64,000 nt of DNA, taken from positions 135,276,501 to 135,340,500 of the forward strand of contig NC_092588.1 of NCBI RefSeq assembly GCF_047663525.1, read 5' to 3'. Source of the stretch: Anas platyrhynchos (Eukaryota; Chordata; Aves; Anseriformes; Anatidae). The notes under the pieces were generated by a model. It was not told where the DNA came from, did no database searches, and was given only the letters and a program-made list of their open reading frames with translations. The translations under genes were made by a program, and so were the position numbers. Below are positions 9,201 to 17,786 of the stretch, in pieces (within the stretch, counting starts at the first letter, position 1; each line of letters starts with the position of its first letter).

Positions 9201-11354
9201 CTGAAAACTGTGGCACTAATAGTACCAATCCTGCTCTCTCTGTCCCATCTTAATTCTTCAGTCTATAAGTTCCCAAGAGAATTCAAAACTTAAACATGGG
9301 AGTTATTTCAAAATAGGTTTTACCCATGAACATATCACCATTTATCTTTCCTTAGAGCCTTTCTCAGAAATGCTGACTAGTATCAATAGGAAGGCAGTAT
9401 GAGCTGGAATTCAGCTTAAGAGGTTAACATAAACAGAATTAAAAATAAATTAAATCCATTTTATAGAATTATTTAGTTTATTAACAGACCAGAAAAGGGA
9501 ATGAAAGCTCAAGTCAGCTGCAGTAATTTCAGGATTTGTCTGTATGCATGTCACTGGTGTTAGTTAGTTAGTTGCTCTCCCTGAACAACATGTAATTTTA
9601 TTATTTATTTTTTGTGTTCAAAGATGTGTTGACTAATTGCAACTAAAGACAGTCTTAATGTGCTTGGTGTCCTCAGAAACCCCTGACAAACATGACCATA
9701 TCAACCACTACAAGCATCCTGGGTACTGCTGGGGCAATCGTTTGTGTCCTTAGAAATTCATACGTAAGTAGTTTACTGGATGTGCACTTACTGGATATGC
9801 TGGCACTAAGGGTTAGCCCATATTGTGCAGCACCTGTAATCACTCTGTCTGGCTAGGGTAGCGTCAGTAGTTTTACATTGCAGCAAATAATATAAAACTG
9901 TTTCAGTGCAGAGCCCCTTTTCTGTATTAGGGTAAATCTGGCAAAAAAAAAAAAAAAAATAAATCAGAAGGCAAGTTTAATCAGCTGATGAGTAGATTTA
10001 TTTATTTATTTATTTTATCTATGATGTGATTTTTTTTCCTGTTTGATTCCATAATGAATGGCAAGAGCAGCTGGCTAAAAAGGTACTAAAGTGCCTGTGG
10101 ATTATCCCATAAAAGAAACTGATGAGTTTTGTTTCTTCCCAAGCCAAACAATTATGGATCATGGTTATGTAAATAACAGAACTGGATTTACATACATTTC
10201 AATTTAACTGCTACATCATTTGTTGTTTTGTTTTTGTGGTGTGACTTTTTTTAAAATTCAGTGCTGCTGTGGGTTCAAAAGGAGGAAGGGATGTCACTTT
10301 TACAGGTTTCTGGCTTGCATTTCACAGAAGCAATGCTCACAGGTCTTTGCTCTGCCTTACAGGTGTTCCAGGCTCTATATGCTCTATTTGGAATGCTGCT
10401 CTTTGCTACCGTAAGTACATTTATATGACCTACAAGTAAATCATTATCTCAATACAAACTCTTTCCTTCTGCTTAAGCAAAAACTTCATGTCCAGAGCAA
10501 GGTTTCCTAATCGGGCAGCCCATCCCCTCTCTCAGTGTGCCCTGCTATGTGACATGAGGAGGTGCTGAGATCTGCATATTTGCAAAACTGAGTGCTTTTT
10601 AGGCCTGTTCTACAGAAAGGCAAACTCCTTCTCCAACAAATTTGGTGAAGCAAAGAACAAGCTGCACTTCTTACCTGTCAAAATTGAGAAATAGTTTTGC
10701 TGCTAAAGCACACAAAAGATTTCCAAAGTACTTGCATCTCACTGCTGGCAGTAAGATGGCCACAAAACTTTTCTACATACAAGGGCTGGCGATGTGGTCT
10801 GTTTCTTGGCTGTGGTAATGTGAGGCTGTGCACCCTCTGTATGTGTGAGTATCTGAGAAAACCAAGGGGCCCCCAGACAGTCATTGCCTAAAAATAATTT
10901 AGCAGTCCTGAAGGTTAAACAACCAACTGTTGTCCCTGCTGGAGAAGGTTTAGGCCCTCCTCATCATTAATGGGGAATTTCAGTCGTTCTCTGAAACAAA
11001 CTTCATACTCTAAATCAGACATTGACACTTCCATATATTGTCCCTTTCACATAGAAATTTCTTGCCAAATAAGGCAGATGGCAAGCAAGTACTTTTCATT
11101 TGGTGTAATTTGTAGAAGTTCCAAAAAGCAAAACTGATTGTAAGCATTGTTTTCTTCCCTCTTCTAACAAGGATCTGACGAGGACAGTAGCTGAGCTTGA
11201 AAGTCAACCAACAACCAACAAAAAAGTCACAAAGTCAAAGCTTGAAAGCCAACCAACAAAAATGCAACGTTCCATGGACTATGCTGAGGCAGCACAAAGA
11301 CTTGTCATATCTATTGCTATGATCTTCTTCTTCACTTTGCTATTAGTTGGTTGA
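3092..11354 (+). CDS. TMBIM7: TMBIM7-like Lifeguard/Bax-inhibitor-family membrane protein (11 exons)
   Basis: I built this model from splice sites: 3092-3278, 3635-3925, 5438-5504, 6510-6563, 6670-6699, 7579-7657, 8560-8597, 8681-8768, 9677-9763, 10363-10410, 11172-11354. Every intron is GT-AG, every phase joins, and the total is 1152 nt, or 383 residues. Residues 1-160 are hydrophilic. From [19 protein letters not shown] (161) onward the protein has membrane segments and the family signatures [18 protein letters not shown] (246-263), [14 protein letters not shown] (311-324) and a C-terminal helix starting DYAEAAQRL (359). TMBIM proteins sit in ER, Golgi or plasma membranes and modulate calcium leak and cell death. 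The symbol is inferred from family plus position: rodent Tmbim7 lies in the Ankib1-Gatad1-Pex1 block and human has a pseudogene there. The start codon and exon 1 are the least certain parts. A Ser replaces the family's last conserved Asp (see findings). Confidence 0.85.
3530..4816 (+). repeat. Tandem duplication, copy B (long, holds TMBIM7 exon 2)
   Basis: This is the partner of 43-568. It contains the working exon 2 and ends at the same AATAAATGTG (AATAAA at 4807-4812), which here lies inside TMBIM7 intron 2. The stretch of about 0.8 kb missing from the other copy includes two thirds of the exon and the following intron start. Confidence 0.8.
3635..3925 (+). CDS. TMBIM7: TMBIM7 exon 2, hydrophilic N-terminal region
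   Basis: This is a 291-base exon between TTTCTTAACAG and GAAG|GTATGT, open throughout. It encodes a Ser/Thr/Gln-rich segment (for example [15 protein letters not shown] and [12 protein letters not shown]) with no hydrophobic stretch, so it is probably a cytosolic tail. Its first third is the part duplicated at 145-236. The end phase (one base) makes GAT with exon 3. Confidence 0.75.
5438..5504 (+). CDS. TMBIM7: TMBIM7 exon 3, first membrane helix
   Basis: It encodes [20 protein letters not shown] and on to LCW. This corresponds to the family's 'F(I/V)RKVYxILxxQLLVT' start of the membrane domain. Acceptor TCCCTAG; donor CTG|GTAAGT. Confidence 0.85.
6510..6563 (+). CDS. TMBIM7: TMBIM7 exon 4, start of second helix
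   Basis: It encodes [18 protein letters not shown], the loop and aromatic start of helix 2 (compare 'NPGWYWASYAVFF' in Lifeguard proteins). The first base completes TGG from exon 3. Acceptor TTTGCCTAG; donor TTAT|GTAAGT. Confidence 0.8.
6670..6699 (+). CDS. TMBIM7: TMBIM7 micro-exon 5
   Basis: A 30-base exon ([10 protein letters not shown], continuing helix 2) between TTCCTGCAG and AAG|GTATGA. It is symmetric (phase 2 on both sides), so skipping it would keep the reading frame. Its reality rests on phase, splice sites and hydrophobic continuity. Confidence 0.7.
7579..7657 (+). CDS. TMBIM7: TMBIM7 exon 6, third helix and loop
   Basis: It encodes [20 protein letters not shown] and FCTWTV. Acceptor TTTAATCCAG after a T-tract; donor GTG|GTAAGT, phase 0. 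Confidence 0.8.
8560..8597 (+). CDS. TMBIM7: TMBIM7 exon 7, helix before the SFYxT motif
   Basis: It encodes [12 protein letters not shown] plus a split Asn, equivalent to family text such as 'LSMAYLTGMLSS'. The donor AAA|GTAAGT leaves two bases that join TTTC of exon 8. Confidence 0.85.
8681..8768 (+). CDS. TMBIM7: TMBIM7 exon 8, TMBIM signature
   Basis: It encodes [20 protein letters not shown] and the rest of a helix, [10 protein letters not shown]. 'S(F/Y)Y(D/E/N)T..V..A.GIT' is the most diagnostic part of the TMBIM family and is well kept here. Confidence 0.9.
8905..9172 (+). mobile_element. CR1 LINE 3' fragment
   Basis: Textbook CR1 3' end: CACCAGGGGAGGTTCAGGTG, CTGCCCAGGGAGGTGGTGGAGTC-like text, GATGATCTTGGAGGGC, and the tail ATGATTCTATTATTCTATGA. 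It lies in TMBIM7 intron 8, in the same direction as the gene. Confidence 0.95.
9677..9763 (+). CDS. TMBIM7: TMBIM7 exon 9, fifth helix
   Basis: An 87-base phase-0 exon encoding [20 protein letters not shown] and IVCVLRNSY. It carries a potential N-glycosylation sequon (NMT), but on a loop expected to face the cytosol, so the sequon is probably unused. Confidence 0.85.
10363..10410 (+). CDS. TMBIM7: TMBIM7 exon 10, sixth helix
   Basis: A 48-base phase-0 exon, [16 protein letters not shown], matching the family's '(V/A)YA.LGAL(L/V)F' helix just before the conserved Asp. Acceptor CTGCCTTACAG; donor ACC|GTAAGT. Confidence 0.85.
11172..11354 (+). CDS. TMBIM7: TMBIM7 last exon, Asp loop and C-terminal helix
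   Basis: It begins [10 protein letters not shown], where Asp324 lines up with the family's 'DTQLL' Asp. A basic loop with two ELESQPT/KLESQPT units follows, then [20 protein letters not shown] and LLLVG, then TGA at 11352. The last 25 residues align without gaps to family text of the form 'EYVFAALNLYLDIINLF...LLRLLG'. The acceptor is AACAAG rather than the usual CAG. Confidence 0.85.
   Translation, partial: DLTRTVAELESQPTTNKKVTKSKLESQPTKMQRSMDYAEAAQRLVISIAMIFFFTLLLVG
11195..11259 (+). repeat. Two-copy in-frame repeat inside the TMBIM7 last exon
   Basis: GCTTGAAAGTCAACCAACAA at 11195-11214 recurs with one change at 11240-11259. The spacing is 45 bases, so the unit is 15 codons and keeps the frame. 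It gives ELESQPT and KLESQPT in the loop before the last helix. Confidence 0.85.
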
Positions 11355-11457
11355 ACACACAACAAAGCCGGATATTTTGGCAAACTTCAATTTCAGGAAA
11401 AGTCCTAAAGGAAGGTACATGACAGCTTGTTCGGGCATTCTGGCAAGGTGATTACAG

Positions 11458-11562
11458 GATGGATTTTCATATAATAAACTTCCTATAGATGAAAAAGTAT
11501 CTTAATGTTACGGGATGTATTTTCATATAACAATCTCCCTACAGATGAAATATTTATCTTAG
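11458..11562 (+). repeat. 56-bp imperfect tandem repeat at the TMBIM7 poly(A) signal
   Basis: Two units share GGAT, ATTTTCATATAA, a run like TCCCTA(T/C)AGATGAAA, and TATCTTA, with a 56-base offset. The first unit holds AATAAA at 11473-11478. In the second the same place reads AACAAT. Confidence 0.8.
11473..11478 (+). terminator. Likely TMBIM7 poly(A) signal
   Basis: This is the first canonical AATAAA after the TMBIM7 stop codon (119 bases downstream). No other AATAAA lies between them. Confidence 0.55.
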
Positions 11563-12321
11563 GGTATTGTGTGAAAAAGTATTAAGGAGGGGAGTGGGCA
11601 GCTGAGTGTGGTATAATGTAGAATGTATATTTTGCCTTGCTCATGAGATAGTCTCACCACAAGGCTTAGGGTCAGACTCATTAATTAATGAGTTATGTTG
11701 CACGTATTGCCAAAACTGAAAATGAAAAACTTATGAGGAAATGAAAAAATTCAAGGGGAAAATGAAAAGGTTATGGGGACTGCAGAGAAAGGAAGAGGGA
11801 AAATATTCGAGGGGGTCATGATGGTTACTGTGAATATCTTTTAAGAGTCATTATTTTTACTTTCTGATGCTAGGTAAGTTGAAAAACCGGCAAAAACAGA
11901 AATCTGGACAAAGTGAATGAAAGGAAAGGAAAAGTCAGGAGTGAGATGACTTTAAGATTAATTACTGCAACATCCTGAACATGGGCACTCACCTGAAATG
12001 TATGTAGCAAATTACATAAAAATTTGAGATTTAACTCTGTATTAGCAGTATACAGCTAGTTTTGGAAGACTTTGAGCTATTGACAATATCCCCTAACTTC
12101 AGTGCCTATTCCCTTACGGCTGAGGCTGTAAGCTGCAACAAATATATCTCACTCCTGTTGTCACAGGTACCGCTGTATTAAAAATGTTCAGTATCTGAGA
12201 CTTCCAAAACATAATTCATCATAAATCAAACCTTTTCATCAAGCTAAAACAACTGTAATGCAGCCTTTATAGACTATCACGCAATACACTAAAGCTGATT
12301 TGGGACTTCTGAGTGCTCTGG

Positions 12322-12839
12322 TGTCCTGGTTTCAGTTGGGGTAGATTTGTCTTCCTAGTAGCTGCTATGGTGCTGGTTTTGGATTTAGGATGAGGCCAAT
12401 GATGGTAACACACTGATGTTTTAGTTGTTGCAGAGCAGTGCTTCCCACACCGCCCAGGCGGCGAGGAGGCTGGGGATGCACCAGGAGCTGGGAGGGGACA
12501 GCACCAGGACAGCTGCCCCAGGCTGGCCAAGGGGATGTCCCACACCAGGTGGAGTCCTGCTGAACAATACAGCTGTGGGGCTGGCCAGGGGAGCTGCTGT
12601 TGCTTGGGGACTGGCTGGGCATCGCTTGGCTGGTGGTCAGCAATTGCATTATGCATCACTTCTTTTGTATATTCTCTTTTGTTGCCTTTTTTTTTTTTTT
12701 TTTCCCTTTATAAGCTGTCCTTTATTAACCCATGAGTTCTTGCACTTTTCAGTTCTCTCCCACATCCTACTGTGGGGTGGGGAGAGAATGAACTAACAGC
12801 TGCGGGGTGCTTAGCTGCCTGCTGGATTAAACCACAACA
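12322..12839 (+). mobile_element. Solo LTR of an avian endogenous retrovirus
   Basis: It starts TGTCCTGGTTTCAG, has the characteristic CTTCCTAGTAGCTG..ATGGTGCTG and GATTTAGGATGAG..AATGATG text, CTTTATAAGC as a likely TATA element, and ends TTAAACCACAACA. No internal retroviral genes or second LTR are nearby, so it is a solo LTR left by recombination. I see no clear target-site duplication. It lies between the facing 3' ends of TMBIM7 and GATAD1. Confidence 0.8.
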
Positions 12840-12867
12840 TAAGGTAACATCATATATAAATCTTTTC

Positions 12868-12900
<33 letters not shown>

Positions 12901-13596
12901 CTAAATTGAAGGCCAGTTCTGTCTCCTATCCCTCACAGGCAGCAAGAACCAGTAACCTCAGGGAATTCAGGTTACGTAAGCATAGTAGCCTGTCATAATA
13001 AGTATGTCATAGTGTTTTGAGCTGGCTGGCTTGTAAAATGATTAGTACAGAAAATTTTGACATTGAAATACCAATATTTGGTATTTTTCCTCTTCTACTA
13101 TTTAAATATTTTCATTGGCATCACTCAGACTATCAATATATAAAAGTAGTAGGATTTTTTTTTCTTACTCATCATTAATTGCAAAGCCAGAAAAAACACA
13201 GAGAAATAATAAGGATGTGAAACTCAAATCATACATAATGCTAGCTTACTCAAGAAATCAAGATACATTTCTGCCATGAGGCCACCAGGAGGACACATCC
13301 AAGTAACAGTTTTTGAATATGCATCCAGCTTTCCAAGAAATGCATCCCCGTAAATAAAGTTTAACAAGAAACTACCTAGGCCCACAGGTTTTAGATTCAC
13401 CTGAACAAAATTGAATGACACATTGAATGGAGAAAAAAAACATACTTCAAAGATGAGATGTATTTTAAAATAAATAAATACTATAATCCATAAAGTAAAC
13501 AGAACACTTTATATTTTTTTTTAAACTTCTCATACGGTATTCACAGACTTGAGAATATACTGAAAATAACTGGTCCAAAATATTCCTTTAAAAAAG
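12840..13596 (-). other. GATAD1 3' flank or 3' UTR
   Basis: AT-rich sequence with a 27-base T run at 12867-12893. It should hold the GATAD1 3' UTR, but I find no unambiguous minus-strand AATAAA close to the stop. The nearest canonical one (TTTATT on the plus strand) is at about 12721, inside the LTR. Confidence 0.4.
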
Positions 13597-13787
13597 TTAT
13601 AAATTATTGGTAACAGTTTCTTTAATGGAGATTGCAGGAGTAGGTCCCACATGAGTCCATATATATCCCTTCTCTGGTCTTGTAGGAACTGTAGGGAAGG
13701 GAGATGACCGAGATTTGAAGTATTCTGAAGGTGCATGACAAACAAATTCCAAATATTCCATCTTCCTTGGGAGATCTTCTTCTGGTC
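13597..13787 (-). CDS. GATAD1: GATAD1 last exon
   Basis: It encodes [20 protein letters not shown] and on to [13 protein letters not shown], then TAA at 13597-13599. The length and end match the family. Confidence 0.95.
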
Positions 13788-16700
13788 CTTGGGAAAAAAA
13801 TAATTTCCGAAGACAAAGTTTAGAGGCATAGAAGTAGAGAATCCTCAATGACATAACATGCAGCAAGTCAACACCCCTTACAGAACATGCTATTTCAAAA
13901 AGTGACTGTGTAGAACCTGAGGCTACACTGCCAGCATGAAGCCTCTACTTTTGCTTGATTTTTTTCCCCATTCGAAGAATTCAGTTAGTTGAGTGAAATG
14001 CTTTATATTCTAAATGGACACTATTTGTTGCCTGCCCATCAAAAGAGCTGTACTCAATTTATTAATATTTCACAGTTAGTTGCAGAATGCCCTCTATGCC
14101 AGTGCTTGCACACTACGTACGTCACATATCCAAGATGATGATCAGCTAATTCTGGTCCCTTCAAAGGGAGAGGCCTGGACTAGCATATTGAGTTTGTGCT
14201 ATAATAACTTTGATTCTATCTGTGGAGTAATAATTTGATATTTAAAGTTGCAAGACTGTAATTGTGCCTGTGAGCACAAATGCTCAAATAATCCTGCTTA
14301 GTGTAGTAGTGCCACTGACATACATAAGATAAATAAAAAAGGTTATTCAAGTAGAGTAAATGCTTACGGAATTAGGGTCTACAATGTGAGAATTGCATGA
14401 ATGTCCATGACAAACTAAAATTTCACTTCAAAACTACAGCTCTGCATTAGTCTAGATACTTTTAAGTAGTTGTATAAAGTGAAAGCTTAGAGATTACCTA
14501 TGATATAGGATGCAGGGTCAAAACAGTCTTTGGGGCTGGCTTGCGTAGGAATGAGCCAGGTCAGTGCAGCACTCTTCTCACAGTATTGGTCCTGAATAAA
14601 CCCACGGATCTGAGCATAGTATGTTTTTCCATCCTGCTCATCAACCACTGAAATAACATCTCCGATTTGATAGTATACACCCTAGAAGACACAAACAACA
14701 ATTAAATCAATCTGACTTCAGAAGCTTCACTCTGATTCTTGAGTATCTTCAGTATCAAGATCTCACACTGCCTCAAATTAACCCAGGTCTCGAGAAACAG
14801 CCTTAATTCAGCCACATGCAAAAGAGGGGGGGGTATAAGCTGCAGTGCCATCTCTTCTAAGCAGTCATCAGCACCACTTGTGCCCAACCACCCAACATTT
14901 AGGAATTGGGGTCAGTCCCAGAATTGTTGTGAGACTACACAGACAGTTCCACATGGTCTCTGTCCGCCAAATGTTGCAGAAACAACCTGGCCTCACCGGT
15001 CTTCAAAGAAACAGCCCTCAGCTGCTCTACCTTACCCTTTCCCACCACTGCTATGCCTCCTGTCTGCTGAGCAGAGATGGTCTCATTCTGTCAGAAGGAG
15101 AGTGTGCGGCCACCTTTCAGAAAAATTGCAGTAATTTCCCTGTGTGTGCACAGAAAGCAGCTTTCTGCATATGAAGTTTACCCACCCGCATGCAAAAGAG
15201 TCCCAAAACACTGATCTACCTCATGTTACTGTTAATGCCAGACCTTTACAGGTTGCTCTTTAATGTGCATGATGCTGCACAGCAAAGGCAATGTCCCTTC
15301 ATGTCATAACAGTGTCAACACAACACACTATCAAGACTAGAACAATGCACTACCTAGTCTAGAACAGACCATCTCTGACTTGGAAGGGCCCTACAAGGAT
15401 CAGAGTCCACCTCCCGGCTCCACACAGGACCACCCGAAAACCACACCAAACTCTGAGAATATTGACCAAACACTTCTTGAACTCTGTCACACTTGGTGCC
15501 GTGACCACTTCCCTGGAGAGCCTGTTCCAGTGCCTGACCACCCTTTTAGTGAAGAACCTTTTCCTAACATCCAACCTGAGATTGCCAAGAATCATCCAAG
15601 AGGGCTTTCATTTTAAAACAAACAAGAACAAACAAAACAAAACCAACCAACCAAACAAAAAATCTCCTTCTCAACAATGCAACAAAGTATCAAAATAGAA
15701 ATATTTAGGATAAAGATCTCAGGTTAAATAAAAGTTTTGACATAACTTTAAAGAATTTCTGACAAAAACAAAACTACATAATCAAAGACATCAATTCTCT
15801 TCTGAAGTAGTCAGCAGCAAACAGAGATTCATCTGGGATGCAAGACATGAAGCATCAGGTCCCTAGAGAGTATAACTACACTCAGTCCACCACTTTTCCT
15901 CCAGCTATGCAGGCTCCCACTGGCTATCCTGACCTTTTCTTTTGGGCAAAACACATTTTGGTTTGTTTGTTCCGCTGGGAAACAAAAACAAATTTCAGAA
16001 CTTCAAAACTCTAACACCTTGGCCTGCTGGTAAAAACACTCTCAGTCATGAATGTGAGAAGAAAGCCAGCTTCTGCTTTCACTGGGTTAGTCAACAGATC
16101 TCATTCCCTGGGTGTCTGAGGCTGCTCGCACACAGCTCTGAAGTGGGAGCCGGTTCAGATGCCAGGCCAGTGCTACCCATCTCCTTTCTGTGCAATATCC
16201 TACAGGCCTGAGGTAGGGAACACCAAACAAACTTAACCCATACGTATGTATATATATCTGTGTATTATATGTATACATATATACACACACAGATATGCAC
16301 ACAGAGCTCATGCTCGTGATCTCAGCATGGTGAAAGTTAAAAGTTTTGACTGCAATAATTATTAAGGACACCAGATGCATCTTTTTGTTTGGTGAAAATA
16401 CGGAGCCAACGATGGCTACATAAGCTGTTGTGGTAAACTACATTACAAGTCTCAGTGGAAGAGATGCGGCAGAGCACAAAACCACACACACTGCTGGGCA
16501 AGAAAGCACAGTTCAGTGACTATTTCCTTACTGCTTTCATTATTTGTGGCAACTTCTGAAACCAGAAATAGAAACAGCAAGATCCTTTTTGCAAACAAAC
16601 CTGCACAGACCATACCTTGTAGAAGATTGACTCGGCTGTAATTATAGTGGATACAGACTCGGGAGCCTTGATGGGCTGGGTAAACAACACACAGACGTTA

Positions 16701-17480
16701 GATGAAGAGTGGTGAAACAAAGCAACAAGTTACAGCAGGTAATTCCAGGGTGGGTTTTAGGACGGCAACATACTGGTGGTGTCTTAGAAGATTTGGAGAT
16801 GGGAAACGAGCTGCAGACGTTTCAGAGCATTTGTACTTTGCAAATGGAAACAAGGCTGGCAATTTTTAGGGAAGAAGCCAGGGTTAAAGGCCCTCAGCCA
16901 TGGCCACCAGCTCCTGCCCAGAGGGGCCTCCCCTCCAGCAGCCACCCAAATGGGCCGGCCCTCAACCCACCACCCCCCAACCCCCCCCAGGCACCAACCC
17001 TTACGTTTTTTAACTTAAAGATGTGCCTCCTCCCCTTGCCTTTCGTGGAAACCTTCTTCTCGGCGGCGGGCGCGGACTTGTACTTGGTGTTCCTCAGCCG
17101 GGCGGAGCGCCGGTGGATCTCCTGCTTGCTCTGCGGGGAGCGACACCACAGCTGGAGGGACCCCACCGCCGGCTGAGGGGACACCCCGGGGCCCCCCAGC
17201 CCCTCCCGGCCGCCCTCACCTGCTTCCCCCCGCCGCCACCACCCCCGCCACCGCCACCCCCTCCGCCTCCACCACCACCGCCGCCACCGCCGCCGCCTCC
17301 CCCCCCGCCGCCGTTGCTGTGCTGGGCGGCGGCCGAGGTGGTGGCGAAGGCGGCGGGCCCCGGCGGGGCGGAGCGCGCCGTGCAGTTGTTGCAGAGGATC
17401 TCGCCCTGGCCGCCCTTCTTCCACATGGAGGAGGAGGTGCTGCGGCACACGCTGCACGTAGGCTTCAGCCCCAGCGGCAT
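13597..17480 (-). CDS. GATAD1: GATA zinc finger domain-containing protein 1 (5 exons)
   Basis: Exons on the minus strand: 17220-17480, 17005-17130, 16616-16675, 14498-14681, 13597-13787. All are GT-AG with matching phases, 822 nt, 273 residues (human about 269). The N-terminus [20 protein letters not shown] is nearly identical to the human protein. The C2C2 finger uses Cys9, Cys12, Cys30 and Cys33. A run of 29 Gly follows, then the basic region [20 protein letters not shown], and a C-terminal half nearly identical to mammals ([50 protein letters not shown]). GATAD1 is a nuclear subunit that associates with histone-modifying complexes containing KDM5A and SIN3/HDAC and recognises H3K4me3-marked chromatin. 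It is transcribed from the CpG island at its 5' end and is convergent with TMBIM7. Confidence 0.97.
14498..14681 (-). CDS. GATAD1: GATAD1 exon 4
   Basis: It starts [19 protein letters not shown] and ends DPASYIIG, split by the intron after the first base of Gly. It resembles the start of a BAH-like fold, as known for this part of GATAD1. Acceptor TTCTAG; donor ATAG|GTAATC. Confidence 0.95.
15360..15600 (-). mobile_element. CR1 LINE fragment
   Basis: Complement of CR1: on the plus strand GACTTGGAAGGGCCCTACAA, CACTTGGTGCCGTGACCACTT, GAGCCTGTTCCAGTGCCTG and GTGAAGAACCTTTTCCTAA. An (AAAC)-rich simple tract at 15613-15661 abuts it. It lies in GATAD1 intron 3, in the same orientation as the gene. 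Confidence 0.9.
16228..16296. repeat. TA/TG/CA microsatellite
   Basis: Alternating purine-pyrimidine tract (TATGTATATATATCTGTGTA, then ATATACACACACAG) in GATAD1 intron 3. Confidence 0.7.
16616..16675 (-). CDS. GATAD1: GATAD1 exon 3
   Basis: 20 codons, [20 protein letters not shown], identical to the mammalian protein as I know it. Phase 0 at both ends, so skipping it keeps the frame. Donor AAG|GTATGG. Confidence 0.95.
17005..17130 (-). CDS. GATAD1: GATAD1 exon 2: basic region
   Basis: 42 codons, phase 0 at both ends, rich in Lys and Arg ([31 protein letters not shown]). A nuclear localisation role is likely. Confidence 0.95.
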
Positions 17481-17785
17481 CCTGCGGCCGGCGCCCGGGG
17501 CCCGCGGCCCCTCAGCCTCAGCAGCGGCGGGGAAGGGAAGCGAAGCGGCGAGCAGCCGCCACAGCGCCGGGCCCGGCGCCGGCCCCTTCCCGCTGCCGGC
17601 GGATGTCGCTGCCGAGAGCCGAGGGGCGGCGGCAGGAGCCGGGCAGCGGGCCCGGGGGCTGCCCTCTGCTGGCGGCCGGGCCCCCGCAGCCGCTCGCTGC
17701 CGCCGGGGGGCGGCCCCGCCGAGGGGTTGGAGGCTCGGCGGGAGCTGGGGGAAGCGGCTCCGTGTGTTTGAAAGCCGCTTTCCTC
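17020..17785 (-). promoter_or_regulatory. CpG island promoter of GATAD1
   Basis: Very GC-rich with dense CpG from exon 2 through exon 1 to about 300 bases upstream of the ATG, in a window that is otherwise AT-rich. No TATA box is obvious, as is usual for CpG-island promoters. It ends abruptly at a CR1 insertion at 17787. Confidence 0.8.
17220..17480 (-). CDS. GATAD1: GATAD1 exon 1: zinc finger and polyglycine
   Basis: It starts at ATG (17478-17480) in conserved context and ends GGGAAGCAG|GTGAGG. It holds the finger CSVC...CNNC, an Ala/Pro/Ser linker and Gly57-85. The Gly run is coded by mixed GGN codons, mostly GGC/GGT/GGG, not by a pure triplet array. Confidence 0.95.
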
Positions 17786-17786
17786 A

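Noticed and set aside
12267-12796. Open frames of up to 130 codons on both strands
   Set aside because: They lie within a non-coding LTR; the composition follows the repeat.
16894-17457. 187-codon minus-strand frame, Arg/Trp/Gly-rich
   Set aside because: An out-of-frame reading across GATAD1 exon 1, intron and exon 2; it lacks splice logic and conservation.
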